Counted from the stretch's first letter, positions 16,219 to 23,834 are shown. The stretch is 33,331 bases of DNA from Bradyrhizobium altum (GCF_020889705.1 NZ_JACMYP010000071.1:1-33331), one strand, 5' to 3'. The notes: a model not told the origin generated them from the sequence alone. Translations and numbers: made by a program.

Positions 16219-16260
16219 GAAGAGAGGAGGCCGGTCGATTCAGCCGGCCTCCATTCTTCA
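16219..16260 (+). terminator. hairpin terminator after OMP gene
   Basis: GGAGGCCGG (16226-16234) pairs perfectly with CCGGCCTCC (16244-16252) across a 9-base loop. Flanking GAAGA and TTCTTC can extend the stem. It lies directly after the OMP stop codon. Confidence 0.75.
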
Positions 16261-16299
16261 TGATTGTCGAATCTTGCTGTTCTAATTCTGGAGTAGATC

Positions 16300-16959
16300 A
16301 TGCTGTCAAATGCGATGAGAGTGGTTGCTTGTCTTGGTATGCTCGCGGCGGTTTCAAACATTGCTCTGGCGCAGGACCAGGCACAGCAGCCGCCGCTAAA
16401 GACGATCGGGGCCACCAAACCTCAGGTCGTTCCATCGCTCATTGTCTTCAACTCCAGAGGCGCGAACATGCAACCCGGCAAGCTGGTTCTCACCGGCATC
16501 GCGCCAAATGCGATCATTTTTGCGGATCGACCGGTTCGCTCGGCCGGCCATGATCTGACCAGTCATGTTGTGGAAGATTGGGGAACCGGCAGCGACAATT
16601 TTGCAAAGAATCCGCCTAACGCCACGGTGTCCGTATTCCAGAAGGACGGCAGCACCGTGCGCGATGTCGTCGTCACCTTGAAAAATCCCAAGCTCGAAGG
16701 CGACAATCTTGCCTTCGATGTCGACATTCTCGAAGGTGACATCAAGGGCGCAGAGGGGCCTGCCTCTGTCTTTATCGACATCATCGGCCTACCCTTTACG
16801 CCGCTTTCATTCGCGGGCGTTGCGCGACGTACCGCCTATCGGGGTGCGTATTATGCGGGAGCGGCCGCGGCGGCCGGCGCTGCGGCTGCTTACGTGTACC
16901 ACCCGTATTACTATCGGCCGCCGGTTTGCGGATACTATCCCTATCCTCCATGCTACTAG
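16300..16959 (+). CDS. exported protein with C-terminal AGVARRT module (paralog of the gene at 5086)
   Basis: 219 residues. GGAG precedes the ATG by six bases. The signal peptide is VVACLGMLAAVSNIALA, with cleavage before QDQ. The body runs VVPSLIVFNSRGANMQPGKL, then IIFADRPVRSAGHDLTSHVV, then FAKNPPNATVSVFQKDGSTV, then DVVVTLKNPKLEGDNLAFDV. The end is SVFIDIIGLPFTPLSFAGVA, RRTAYRGAYYAGAAA and the tail CGYYPYPPCY. The last 10 residues are identical to those of the 5086 paralog. No membrane-spanning segment is certain apart from the Ala-rich stretch. The function is unknown. The gene is separated from the OMP by a terminator, so it needs its own promoter. Confidence 0.85.
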   Translation: MLSNAMRVVACLGMLAAVSNIALAQDQAQQPPLKTIGATKPQVVPSLIVFNSRGANMQPGKLVLTGIAPNAIIFADRPVRSAGHDLTSHVVEDWGTGSDNFAKNPPNATVSVFQKDGSTVRDVVVTLKNPKLEGDNLAFDVDILEGDIKGAEGPASVFIDIIGLPFTPLSFAGVARRTAYRGAYYAGAAAAAGAAAAYVYHPYYYRPPVCGYYPYPPCY

Positions 16960-17062
16960 CGGAATTGCGCCTCTCTCGAGCGTATCGGCGGCCGCGAATT
17001 GGTGCGCAGGTGTTCGCAGAACCAGTTCAATCGGGACATCAATGTCGTGTCATCCAGATCTC

Positions 17063-17079
17063 GCCGGAACTGCATAGTC
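17063..17079 (+). promoter_or_regulatory. TTGCATAG-type element upstream of HlyD pseudogene
   Basis: GCCGGAACTGCATAGTC, 63 bases before the GTG at 17142. The element has survived although the gene it points at is broken. Confidence 0.45.
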
Positions 17080-17141
17080 CGATCGGTTCCTTCATGCTTC
17101 AATGAGCAAAATGCGATCACTGGCGATCCGGTTGCAGTGTC

Positions 17142-18248
17142 GTGCTCATCATTCTTTGCCTCTATCTCATTGCGGTCTGGATAGTTTTCCGCAAGTTCAA
17201 GCTGATGCGCTGGGGATGGGCATCCGGCACCGCTACTGTCCTCATTGGCGCCTTCATCCTTGCGACGTTCCTGGCGCTCTTTGACTATCTCACGCCGTCG
17301 GGAAGCTTCGTTATCGTTTCCCGCGTCGCGGAGATCACGCCCAATGTCTCCGGCGAGGTGATCGAGATCCCGGTCAAGCCGAACAAACCCGTGAAAGCCG
17401 GCGCCGTGCTGTTTCGTATTGATCCGGCGCCGTTCCAGTACAAGGTCAACCAGCTCGAAGTTCGTTCGCCCAGGCGCGCCAGCAGGTCAAGCAACTGACG
17501 GCCAACTACGGGCAGGCGACGGCGAATGTCGAGGGGCTGAGTAAGCAGCTCGCCTATCACATCCAGCGGCTTGCCGATTACCGCAAGCTGGTCGGCGAGG
17601 ACGCCCAGACCGACTTTCGCTTGCAAGACGTCCAGGTGCAGTACGAGACAGTGGACTTCCAGCTCCAGGCGGCCAAGGCGGCGCAGCTGAGTGCGCGGTT
17701 GGCCATGGACTCGGAGATAGGCGGCGTCAACACGACCGTCGCGCAAGTCCAGGCCCAGCTCGACAATGCCAAATGGGAGCTCGAGCAAACGACAATCCAT
17801 GCGATCGGCGATGGCCCAGTTACGGTGATGGCGCTCGCCGTCGGCGACCGTGCCATGCAAGCGCGTGCGGTGATGTCGTACATCCTCGAGGGCGATATTG
17901 TCATCGCGGGCATGTTCTCGCCGCAACGGCTTCAAGACCATCAAGCCCGCGCGCGGGTCAAGCTCGTGTTCGACGACGACCCCGGCTGCATCCACCAAGC
18001 CACTGTCATGACCATCCCGCAAGGTGTGGGGCAGGGCCAGATCGCGGTCTCGGGCAGTTGGCGCGGGTCGGCTCGATCGGCGGCGCTAAGCTCTATCCGG
18101 CGGTCATTTCCATCCCGAAGACCATCGACCGCAGCCAGCCCAGGCTCGGGATGCCGGCACCGCCACCGCGTTCGCGGATAATGCCGGCGTCATCGGCTTG
18201 CTCATGTCGATCCTGGTCTGGATCAGCTCATATACGGCATATCTTTGA
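17142..18248 (+). pseudogene. HlyD-family membrane fusion protein, multiply frameshifted
   Basis: The intact ancestor would be a periplasmic adaptor of about 365 residues for an efflux pump (YibH/EmrA-like). The N-terminus has a membrane segment (GTATVLIGAFILATFLALFD) and the barrel start SRVAEITPNVSGEVIEIPVK, PVKAGAVLFRIDPAPFQYKV. After NQLE (17459) one base is missing; the next frame resumes with AQARQQVKQLTAN, the coiled-coil region and QAQLDNAKWELEQTTI. A second lost base near 18057 moves the frame to LARVGSIGGAKLYPAVISIP. A third near 18156 moves it to GTATAFADNAGVIGLLMSIL, ending at 18246-18248. A compensated pair of indels lies at about 17920-17960. No full-length protein can be made. 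Confidence 0.85.
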
Positions 18249-18335
18249 CAATCTTTCGCGCGGATCACGCCGACGCCGGCTTGTCCTCGGTGCTCGGGAT
18301 GCGGTACGTGAGGGTACAAATTTGTAGGTCGGAGC

Positions 18336-18440
18336 GTTCAATGCCTGCAACCTGTCGCCTGCGGTTCATCCTTCCGATCAGAACCGAGACGAAAGCTGCA
18401 ACCGCGCAAAGAGAAAATTGGGCGCCAAGTTACCGTCTCC
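18336..18440 (-). pseudogene. fragment of a DUF2721 gene
   Basis: About 85 bases match the linker-coding region of the DUF2721 gene at roughly 9918-10005, in the same orientation. The core GCGGTTCATC, one mismatch, then CGATCAGAACCGAGACGAAA is followed by GCTGCAAC in both. Small gaps break the frame. The rest of the gene is absent. The surrounding 18249-18593 stretch contains nothing else I recognise. Confidence 0.65.
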
Positions 18441-18593
18441 CGCGACCGTCGCACCCATCCAACGGCCGTGGTCAAGGCACCCTCGAGCCGCTTAGCGGAT
18501 GCGAAGTTGCGTCCCGAATCCGGCAAGCCCGCGGTCGATACATGCATGCGGGCTCACCGTGAGTTTTGATCGGCCAAACCGTCGTTCGCGTTG

Positions 18594-19286
18594 TTAGCCT
18601 GCGCCCGACACGGACTTCGCGCGCAGCACCATCTCGTCGAACGTTGGCAGCGGCTTGATCAGCGGCCTGAGCCTCTGCTCTGCCTGTGTCGTTGTAACAA
18701 CATCGGCCGGATCGAGCTTGACGATATCCGCCTTGTCCGGATCAGGTTCCCACACGTCTTCGCCGATAAGCCGGCCTCGGTCGTCATATGGCCAAATCAT
18801 CTCCAGGAAGTTCGAGTAAAGATACATCGAATTCTCATCGGGCTCGACTGCCTTTCGGGCGAGTACCCGCTTGACCACCGCTTCAGCGAGAAAGCCCGGA
18901 AGGTAAGAAGTTGCTTTGTTCAGCGCCAGGGCCGATCCAGAAACCTGTTGGGAGAAGATCGAGGTGGAGGCAACAAAGTTGTCCGCGACCGCGATCTGCT
19001 CGTTCTCTGTATAGAAGATCGACTGGTTGGTGTCCGCCCACGTTCGGTAGAGGTTCTTGACGGCGTCCTGTCCAACCAGCTTCACATGGTTTCCGCCTGC
19101 GTGGACGTGATAGGCGGGGTTTTCGGACATCATCTCGGGAGCGAATATCTCCTCGTAGCGCCCGGCGATTTCCAGATATCGATGGCGGTGGTAAGCCATC
19201 AGGAGGAATCGATGCCGCGGAGTCGTCGTCGTCTCCAACAGTCGCTCGATCGCGATGTTTGTCTTTGTGACGTCGTGCTTGATCAT
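18594..19286 (-). CDS. SnoaL/NTF2-like domain protein (hypothetical)
   Basis: 230 residues from the ATG at 19286, which has GGAG about eight bases upstream. The protein is soluble with no signal peptide. The central part (YEEIFAPEMMSENPAYHVHA, then VKNLYRTWADTNQSIFYTEN, then EQIAVADNFVAST) has the pattern of SnoaL-like/NTF2 folds, which bind or isomerise small hydrophobic molecules. The C-terminus LRPLIKPLPTFDEMVLRAKS is not recognised. It lies 67 bases downstream of the DUF1254/DUF1214 gene on the same strand, probably in one transcript. The family assignment is tentative. Confidence 0.65.
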   Translation of the reverse strand: MIKHDVTKTNIAIERLLETTTTPRHRFLLMAYHRHRYLEIAGRYEEIFAPEMMSENPAYHVHAGGNHVKLVGQDAVKNLYRTWADTNQSIFYTENEQIAVADNFVASTSIFSQQVSGSALALNKATSYLPGFLAEAVVKRVLARKAVEPDENSMYLYSNFLEMIWPYDDRGRLIGEDVWEPDPDKADIVKLDPADVVTTTQAEQRLRPLIKPLPTFDEMVLRAKSVSGAG

Positions 19287-19346
19287 CGCTGTTCTCCGCT
19301 CCAAATGCGAACGCTCCTGTCAGGAACCAACCGCCGCCATCGCCGT

Positions 19347-19364
19347 TCGGCGCTTACGCGCCGA
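19347..19364 (-). terminator. short hairpin at the DUF1254 gene stop codon
   Basis: On the minus strand TCGGCGC and GCGCCGA form a perfect 7-base stem closed by a GTAA tetraloop that contains the stop codon (19354-19356). There is no T-run, so it may be an RNA stability or processing element rather than a terminator. Confidence 0.3.
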
Positions 19365-20787
19365 CCTTCTTCACTTCAGGGATTGTCCACGTCCCGTCGA
19401 GGATCGATGGGGCGTTTTCGCTTGGCCAGTACATCCGCAGCATGAGGATGAACTTGCCGGCTGGCGCGGGCAGCCAGTTCGATTCCTTGTCCGCGCCCGG
19501 CGAGTCTTTCTGGATATAGAGGTCGATCGACCCGTCCGGATTCGATTTCAGATTCTGCCGCGGGCTGATCGAATAGCGATTGATGGGATTGGCCACGAAG
19601 AAATACCCGGCGTCGTACATCGTGATCGACCAGAAGCCATCGGCCGGCGGGGTGTGCCCCTTGTCGAAATGGATGACGTATTTGTTGGCTCCGTCATAGG
19701 CGTCGTCGCGGGCGTCCTTGAGCGAGGTCGGATAAACCGCATCCTGCGGCCGGTTGGCACCAAGCCCGATGGCGGTAATAAGCGCCCGCATCAGATAATC
19801 CGTGCCGTAAAGGCCGGTCTTGGTGGTGAAGTTCCAGCCGTTGATGTGCTGCACGTCCTTGTTGATCTTGAATTGAAGCATAATGCGGTCGAAAGCGACT
19901 TGCGGGATGCGCTTTGCGAAGTCGGCCTTAAGCTTGCTTGCATCGAAATCCTTGCCGGGTACAAGCCCGATCTTGGCGAACCTGGCGAGCGCCGGCGCGT
20001 CGGCCGCGGCCGGCGGATTGGCCTTCATGAGCTGCGCGAGCAGCGTGAAATAGGCCACCGCATCCATGCGGTTCACCTGCTCGCGCACGGCGGTCTTCAT
20101 GTCGATTGTGGGATCAACCTTGCCGGCGGGCGCCGTGTAGGTCTTGCCGTAGGCACTAAGCGGGACGAGTTTGAACTGATCCTGCTGCGCGTGCACGGCT
20201 GCATAATCTTCCGGTGTTCCCGTGCAATAGATCCGACCGAGAACCCAAACCATGCTTGTTGGGGACTTGTATTCCTTTACGCCAGCGGGAAGCGTGCCCG
20301 ACCATCCCGGTCCGGTGATCGCATAGGTCTGCGCGTCCGTTCCGGTCGTGCGTTTGCCCGGCACTTGAAACACATTGGTCCAGCCATCGAGCATCGGCAA
20401 CAGGAAGTAACGACCCTTCATGTTGGGAATGCTGAGGACCCATGGTTCCTTCTCGACGTCGATCCACGCCGTCGTATACAGCGTGTCGGCATTGGGAGCG
20501 GTCACATCACGGAAGGACGCATTTGGATACTCGCGCGCCCTGATAAATTGCCCCATGGGCCCGCGGTTGCCTTCCGGGGCGGCGACGTTGGTCATGATAC
20601 GGCGTGTCATCTCCATCGTCACCAGCGGATAGCCGTAGACGTAGGCGTCGGTTGCCAACCAGAAGTCATCCAGCCCCTCGCCGAGGCCGGCAATGTCGCT
20701 CCAATCCGCACGTGCGGCGCCGCCAAGCGCCGCACCGGCCAAGAGACTCAATCCGCCGGTCGTTACACTGCGTCGAGTAAAGTTCAT
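19354..20787 (-). CDS. DUF1254/DUF1214 domain-containing exported protein
   Basis: 477 residues. The N-terminus MNFTRRSVTTGGLSLLAGAA has twin arginines and fits a Tat signal, cleaved near ARAD. DUF1254 covers roughly residues 60-190 (YVYGYPLVTMEMTRRIMTNV, then NADTLYTTAWIDVEKEPWVL). DUF1214 covers the last 110 or so (HFDKGHTPPADGFWSITMYD, then NPINRYSISPRQNLKSNPDG, then SIDLYIQKDSPG). The length is normal. The family is widespread, exported and of unknown function, sometimes annotated as an ATP/GTP-binding or cell-envelope protein without good support. The start at 20787 is chosen for the Tat signal. It is followed by the SnoaL-like gene. Confidence 0.88.
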   Translation of the reverse strand: MNFTRRSVTTGGLSLLAGAALGGAARADWSDIAGLGEGLDDFWLATDAYVYGYPLVTMEMTRRIMTNVAAPEGNRGPMGQFIRAREYPNASFRDVTAPNADTLYTTAWIDVEKEPWVLSIPNMKGRYFLLPMLDGWTNVFQVPGKRTTGTDAQTYAITGPGWSGTLPAGVKEYKSPTSMVWVLGRIYCTGTPEDYAAVHAQQDQFKLVPLSAYGKTYTAPAGKVDPTIDMKTAVREQVNRMDAVAYFTLLAQLMKANPPAAADAPALARFAKIGLVPGKDFDASKLKADFAKRIPQVAFDRIMLQFKINKDVQHINGWNFTTKTGLYGTDYLMRALITAIGLGANRPQDAVYPTSLKDARDDAYDGANKYVIHFDKGHTPPADGFWSITMYDAGYFFVANPINRYSISPRQNLKSNPDGSIDLYIQKDSPGADKESNWLPAPAGKFILMLRMYWPSENAPSILDGTWTIPEVKKVGA

Positions 20788-20895
20788 CTGAGGTCTCCAA
20801 GTTGCTCGCCCGCGGGGCATGGCGATGATAGTTCGTTCCGGGACCAGAGCGACGCTGCCTTCCCGCTGCCTTCAGTATCGCCAGTAGGCGCGCCG

Positions 20896-21036
20896 TTAGT
20901 TGCGCCGCGTCGTCCTGTCGAAGGTCAGGCCTTCCGTGGTCTGCACGAAGACGAATTCGGCGTCGCCCGGCTTCCGTGGCGTGGGCTGCGCCAGATTCAT
21001 TGCCAGGACGATCTGCGCCTCGTCTCTAGTCGAAGG
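20896..21036 (-). pseudogene. possible C-terminal gene remnant
   Basis: A 46-codon frame without a good start, reading DEAQIVLAMNLAQPTPRKPG, then DAEFVFVQTTEGLTFDRTTR and a stop. The composition is coding-like and it ends cleanly, suggesting the tail of a lost gene or a very small protein starting at the internal ATG. The family is not recognised. A TTGCATAG element sits 25 bases upstream. Confidence 0.3.
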
Positions 21037-21060
21037 TTAGGCGACGGACCGCGCCACCGA

Positions 21061-21075
21061 CTATGCAATTTCGGC
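21061..21075 (-). promoter_or_regulatory. TTGCATAG element between gene remnants
   Basis: Minus-strand GCCGAAATTGCATAG followed by TCG, identical to the copy at 10173. The next intact gene in that direction starts 274 bases away at 20787, so the original target may be the lost gene at 20896. Confidence 0.45.
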
Positions 21076-21154
21076 TAAATTGACGCGTCATCTTTCCAAC
21101 GCGCGGTTTTGTCGCGCGATATCGCAGCCATCGCCGAAAACAGCTGAGCAAATG

Positions 21155-21556
21155 TGAGTCATTTGCTATTCGGAAAAGGTGCCAACGAATACAGGCTGCC
21201 GCACGCAGAAGGTCGGAACGTGGACCTATTCCATCGATCCATTTCAGATGGATGTCGAGGATTTGGGAGACGCTGTAAAGTTGTGAGCGACCTTTGTTGA
21301 CGGCCACCCGAAGGGCCTGGTCGCCACGTTGCAGAGCAATGGTATAAGGTTGGTGAGCCAGGTGTTCCGGTAGCAGCTTATGGGCTGATGTATCGGCATT
21401 CTGTGCACTGATCAGCAGAGGCTTGCTGCTGACAGAACTATCGACCGCTCCGCTTTCCAGTCCGCCATACCCGAGTGGGCTTGTGTGCCACGCCGAAGCT
21501 ATGGCCCCATCTTCATTGTCGTGGCGGGCAAAAAGCAATCTCAGTCTTGGTCCCAA
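21155..21556 (-). pseudogene. remnant of an amino-acid-type periplasmic binding protein (SBP_bac_3)
   Basis: The minus frame contains LESGAVDSSVSSKPLLISAQ, then HQPYTIALQRGDQALRVAVN, then LYSVSQILDIHLKWIDGIGP. This order is typical of the second lobe of GltI-type amino acid binding proteins (expected 'LESGxVDAFxSDKxLL ... EPYxIALxKGDxxFRxAVxxxLxxLYxSGEIxxIYxKW'). Upstream, the signal peptide and first lobe are missing. The frame runs on past the expected C-terminus. It abuts the end of the small exported gene at 21570. Confidence 0.5.
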
Positions 21557-21569
21557 GGCGTTGAACGCA

Positions 21570-21860
21570 CTATCGAAGCCGCTCGATCTTCGCTGCAAGA
21601 TCGGGATAACGGCCGATCCTGTAGGTCGCATTCCGGCATGTGAGAATCCAGATCTCGTAGTCCGGCCTCGAGTGCTTTGCGTCACGCACAGCCCTCTGGG
21701 GGGTGTCGCAGGTAACTCCCTGACTGCGAATCTGGGCTGCGAGCTCATCCTTGGGTGACTCCCCGGCGGCTCTCGCAAAAGACCCGAATCCTTCCTTGGG
21801 CAGAGGCGCGCCAGCGAGGACAACAGAAAACAGAAACACGAGATATCGGCACGTTCTCAT
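21570..21860 (-). CDS. small exported protein
   Basis: 96 residues from the ATG at 21860, which has GGAG six bases upstream; an ATG at 21872 is in frame but less well placed. The signal peptide is MRTCRYLVFLFSVVLAGAP, with cleavage perhaps near ARAAG. The mature part is DELAAQIRSQGVTCDTPQRA, VRDAKHSRPDYEIWILTCRN, then ATYRIGRYPDLAAKIERLR. Two cysteines (VTC and LTC) may form a disulfide. The same pattern is one I associate with unnamed small rhizobial proteins, so I take it as a real gene of unknown function. A TTGCATAG-type element lies 137 bases upstream. Confidence 0.7.
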   Translation of the reverse strand: MRTCRYLVFLFSVVLAGAPLPKEGFGSFARAAGESPKDELAAQIRSQGVTCDTPQRAVRDAKHSRPDYEIWILTCRNATYRIGRYPDLAAKIERLR

Positions 21861-21996
21861 GATGCGCTCCATTTTTGGGAGTCTGCGACTCAATTCCGGT
21901 CTGACAAGCCGCCTTGATGACCGCCGCGCGAACGAGTGCAGGCCGAACAAGGCACGTTTTTCCTTCGGCGATTTTGGCAGAATCCATCCTGTGGCG

Positions 21997-22011
21997 CTAT
22001 GCGAAAACGGC
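21997..22011 (-). promoter_or_regulatory. TTGCATAG-type element upstream of small exported gene
   Basis: Minus-strand GCCGTTTTCGCATAG, two mismatches from the copy at 5826. It lies in the 340-base gap 21861-22200, which otherwise shows nothing I can name. Confidence 0.35.
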
Positions 22012-22200
22012 AAGGGCGGCGGGTGCAGCTGTGACGTGACGTCCAAGGCACGCTCTTGCAGGAAATGAGCGACCGGTCGCCCCGGCGCTTCCTCAATTGG
22101 AAACGGCAGCTAAGCTATTGATATCCTCAGAGGGTAGTTTCAGCCTTTGTTTCCAAATGCGCCCTGAAACCATTGAACGATCAAGCTGATCTCGATTCCG

Positions 22201-22440
22201 CTATTCTAGCGTCGATCCGGTCCAGATGCGCGGGGTGCGGGCCACGAGTTGGCGCGTGATCGGGTTCTTGAGGCTGTGGGCGATCTCCATGGGGTCGCCG
22301 GTTTCGCGCTTGTCGAGCGACGAGAAGATCGCCCACACTCCGTTCTCGTACGGCGCGCGGGAGACCGCGACCGCTCCTCGGGATGATCGAACTCCAGCCC
22401 GAGAATGATGCCACGCTGGCGGATGCCGACACCGATCCCG
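22201..22440 (-). pseudogene. C-terminal remnant of an unidentified gene
   Basis: A minus-strand frame gives AVAVSRAPYENGVWAIFSSL, then DKRETGDPMEIAHSLKNPIT, then RQLVARTPRIWTGSTLE and a stop at 22201. Its natural upstream continuation, GIRQRGIILGLEFDHPEE, is in another frame, so there is at least one indel near 22375. The composition is strongly coding-like but I do not recognise the family. It runs head to head into the peroxiredoxin remnant. Confidence 0.4.
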
Positions 22441-22697
22441 TGCACGATCCCATGATTCCTCATGTGGTCGTGCTCGAGCCTGATCTCGTCATCCACAAGA
22501 TCTACAACGGTTACTGGTTCTTCGGTCGGCCGACGATGGAGGAACTCCGTCAGGACCTGCGTGCCGTCACCAGGAAATGCCGGCCCGACTGGGATATCGC
22601 CACGCCGGAGCTGAAGGCTGCGTGGCAGCAACGCCGCAAGGACATTTTCTATCCTTACGGCAAACGCTTCACGCAAACTCTCGGTGAAGGAGAATAG
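22430..22697 (+). pseudogene. C-terminal remnant of a peroxiredoxin-like (AhpC/TSA) protein
   Basis: The frame ending at 22697 reads PVHDPMIPHVVVLEPDLVIH, then KIYNGYWFFGRPTMEELRQD, then LRAVTRKCRPDWDIATPEL. This matches the C-terminal third of redoxin-domain proteins of the AhpC/TSA superfamily. The thioredoxin-fold N-terminus with the peroxidatic cysteine is absent: upstream of about 22430 the sequence belongs to the minus-strand remnant. A short open frame from 22383 could still be translated but would lack the active site. Confidence 0.6.
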
Positions 22698-22800
22698 CTT
22701 GCGCCGCCGCGCAAGTCTCGAAGGAGCGAGCATGCCGAAACTTTGAACTCGCTCAGCGCCGCACGAAGACGCATCAAGATTAGCAATCGGGAGGAATATC

Positions 22801-23283
22801 ATGATCGCAAAACTGACAGAGATTACCGGAGGCGAGGCGCGCAGCGGCGATGGATGCGCGATCGATGCACTGATCGACTTTTACAAAGCGTTCAATACGC
22901 GTGATCTCGATGGACTTGCGGCCAACTGGGAGGAAGGAGACGCGCCCAGCATGGACAATCCGATAGGTGGTATCCGACGTGGTTGGCAGTCCATTAGCGA
23001 AGGCTATCTGAAGTTGTTCGGTGGATCGGCGACGGTCCAGGTAACCTTCCATGATTTTACCAGCCAAGGCGGCGAGGATTGGCATCTATTCGTGGGTCGC
23101 GAAAAGGGCACGTGCACAACGCCTGACGTGAAGATGGATCTTCGATTCCGCACGACGCGATGGTTCACGCGGCGAGGCGGTATCTGGCGTCAACTACATC
23201 ACCATGGATCGATTGAGGAGCCTGCGTTGCTTGCCGAGTACCAGAAAGCAATCTTTGGAGCGGCATTGGCCGAGCCGTTATGA
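22801..23283 (+). CDS. nuclear transport factor 2 (SnoaL-like) family protein
   Basis: 160 residues, with GGAGG seven bases before the ATG. The pattern LIDFYKAFNTRDLDGLAANW, then MDNPIGGIRRGWQSISEGYL, then WFTRRGGIWRQLHHHGSIEE is typical of YybH/DUF4440-type NTF2-fold proteins. It is soluble, with no signal peptide. Members are small ligand-binding proteins or isomerases of mostly unknown role. It stands alone on the plus strand between the peroxiredoxin remnant and the integrase remnant, and it is intact. Confidence 0.8.
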   Translation: MIAKLTEITGGEARSGDGCAIDALIDFYKAFNTRDLDGLAANWEEGDAPSMDNPIGGIRRGWQSISEGYLKLFGGSATVQVTFHDFTSQGGEDWHLFVGREKGTCTTPDVKMDLRFRTTRWFTRRGGIWRQLHHHGSIEEPALLAEYQKAIFGAALAEPL

Positions 23284-23354
23284 GCCACTCCTGCGCGAAT
23301 TCCGCTAACGGTTTGTGACGTCGGCAGCAACAGGGAGCCGAAACCGAAGTGTGT

Positions 23355-23726
23355 TCATCTTGCCGGCCCGCTGGAATGAAAGCTCCTTGCGCACGAATTT
23401 AGTGAGCGGCGGCGAGTTAAATCCTTGAGATTGACGCGCCCAAGGGAAGTCTTGAGCGCCTTAAGCACCATAGACTTCGACCGTCGAACTGGCTTGCCGA
23501 CTTGAGCCAGATCGTCGAGATGCAATGTAATCAAATCGGCAAAGATACGAGGCTGCTCGAAAGGGCGGGAGCGTCGGATCGGAGTGCCGCGATCGATTGA
23601 GCGCTCCACATCAATTGCCCACTCTTCGGCGTCACGTCGCCGGACAAATGTGTTCGCGACGTACTCGTTCTTTCTCCTGACCTGAACGCGCCAGCTTCCC
23701 GACGCGAGCTTCGTAAAGGTCGGCAT
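23355..23726 (-). pseudogene. truncated tyrosine-type site-specific integrase
   Basis: The N-terminal 110 residues match arm-binding and core-binding domains of phage-type integrases: MPTFTKLASGSWRVQVRRKN, then FVRRRDAEEWAIDVERSIDR, then LGRVNLKDLTR. After that the frame changes into LNSCARSFHSSGPAR and stops. The catalytic domain with its R-H-R-Y residues is missing, so it cannot recombine DNA. It lies 149 bases from dusA, and the CGTGTGCAC repeats begin at its start codon. It is probably the last part of an island's integrase. Confidence 0.75.
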
Positions 23727-23727
23727 T

Positions 23728-23834
23728 ACGTGTGCACTCCACCAACATTTCGTGTGCGCTACGTGTGCACCGCGAGATCAAATGCGGTACAAGCGTGTGC
23801 AATTTTGGCTAGTTTCGAGTGCACACGTGTGCAC
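23728..23834. repeat. CGTGTGCAC repeat cluster with 16-base palindrome
   Basis: Five copies of a CGTGTGCAM word lie between the integrase start and dusA: 23729-23737, 23751-23759 (CGTGTGCGC), 23762-23770, 23794-23802 (CGTGTGCAA) and 23826-23834. The last sits in a perfect palindrome, GTGCACACGTGTGCAC, at 23819-23834. The placement fits arm-type integrase or excisionase sites; this is inference. Confidence 0.65.

Noticed and set aside
17066..17090. GGAAC...GGTT as an EcfG general-stress promoter before the HlyD pseudogene.
   Set aside because: The downstream box is CGGTT rather than CGTT, and the other copies of the element do not contain GGAAC.
19255..21078. A 607-codon open frame on the plus strand.
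   Set aside because: It is antisense to the DUF1254/DUF1214 and SnoaL-like genes, both with clear domains; long antisense frames are common at this GC content.
23796..23811. TGTGCAATTTTGGCTA resembling the TTGCATAG element upstream of the integrase.
   Set aside because: It overlaps one of the CGTGTGCAC repeats, which explains it better, and the CATAG part is missing.
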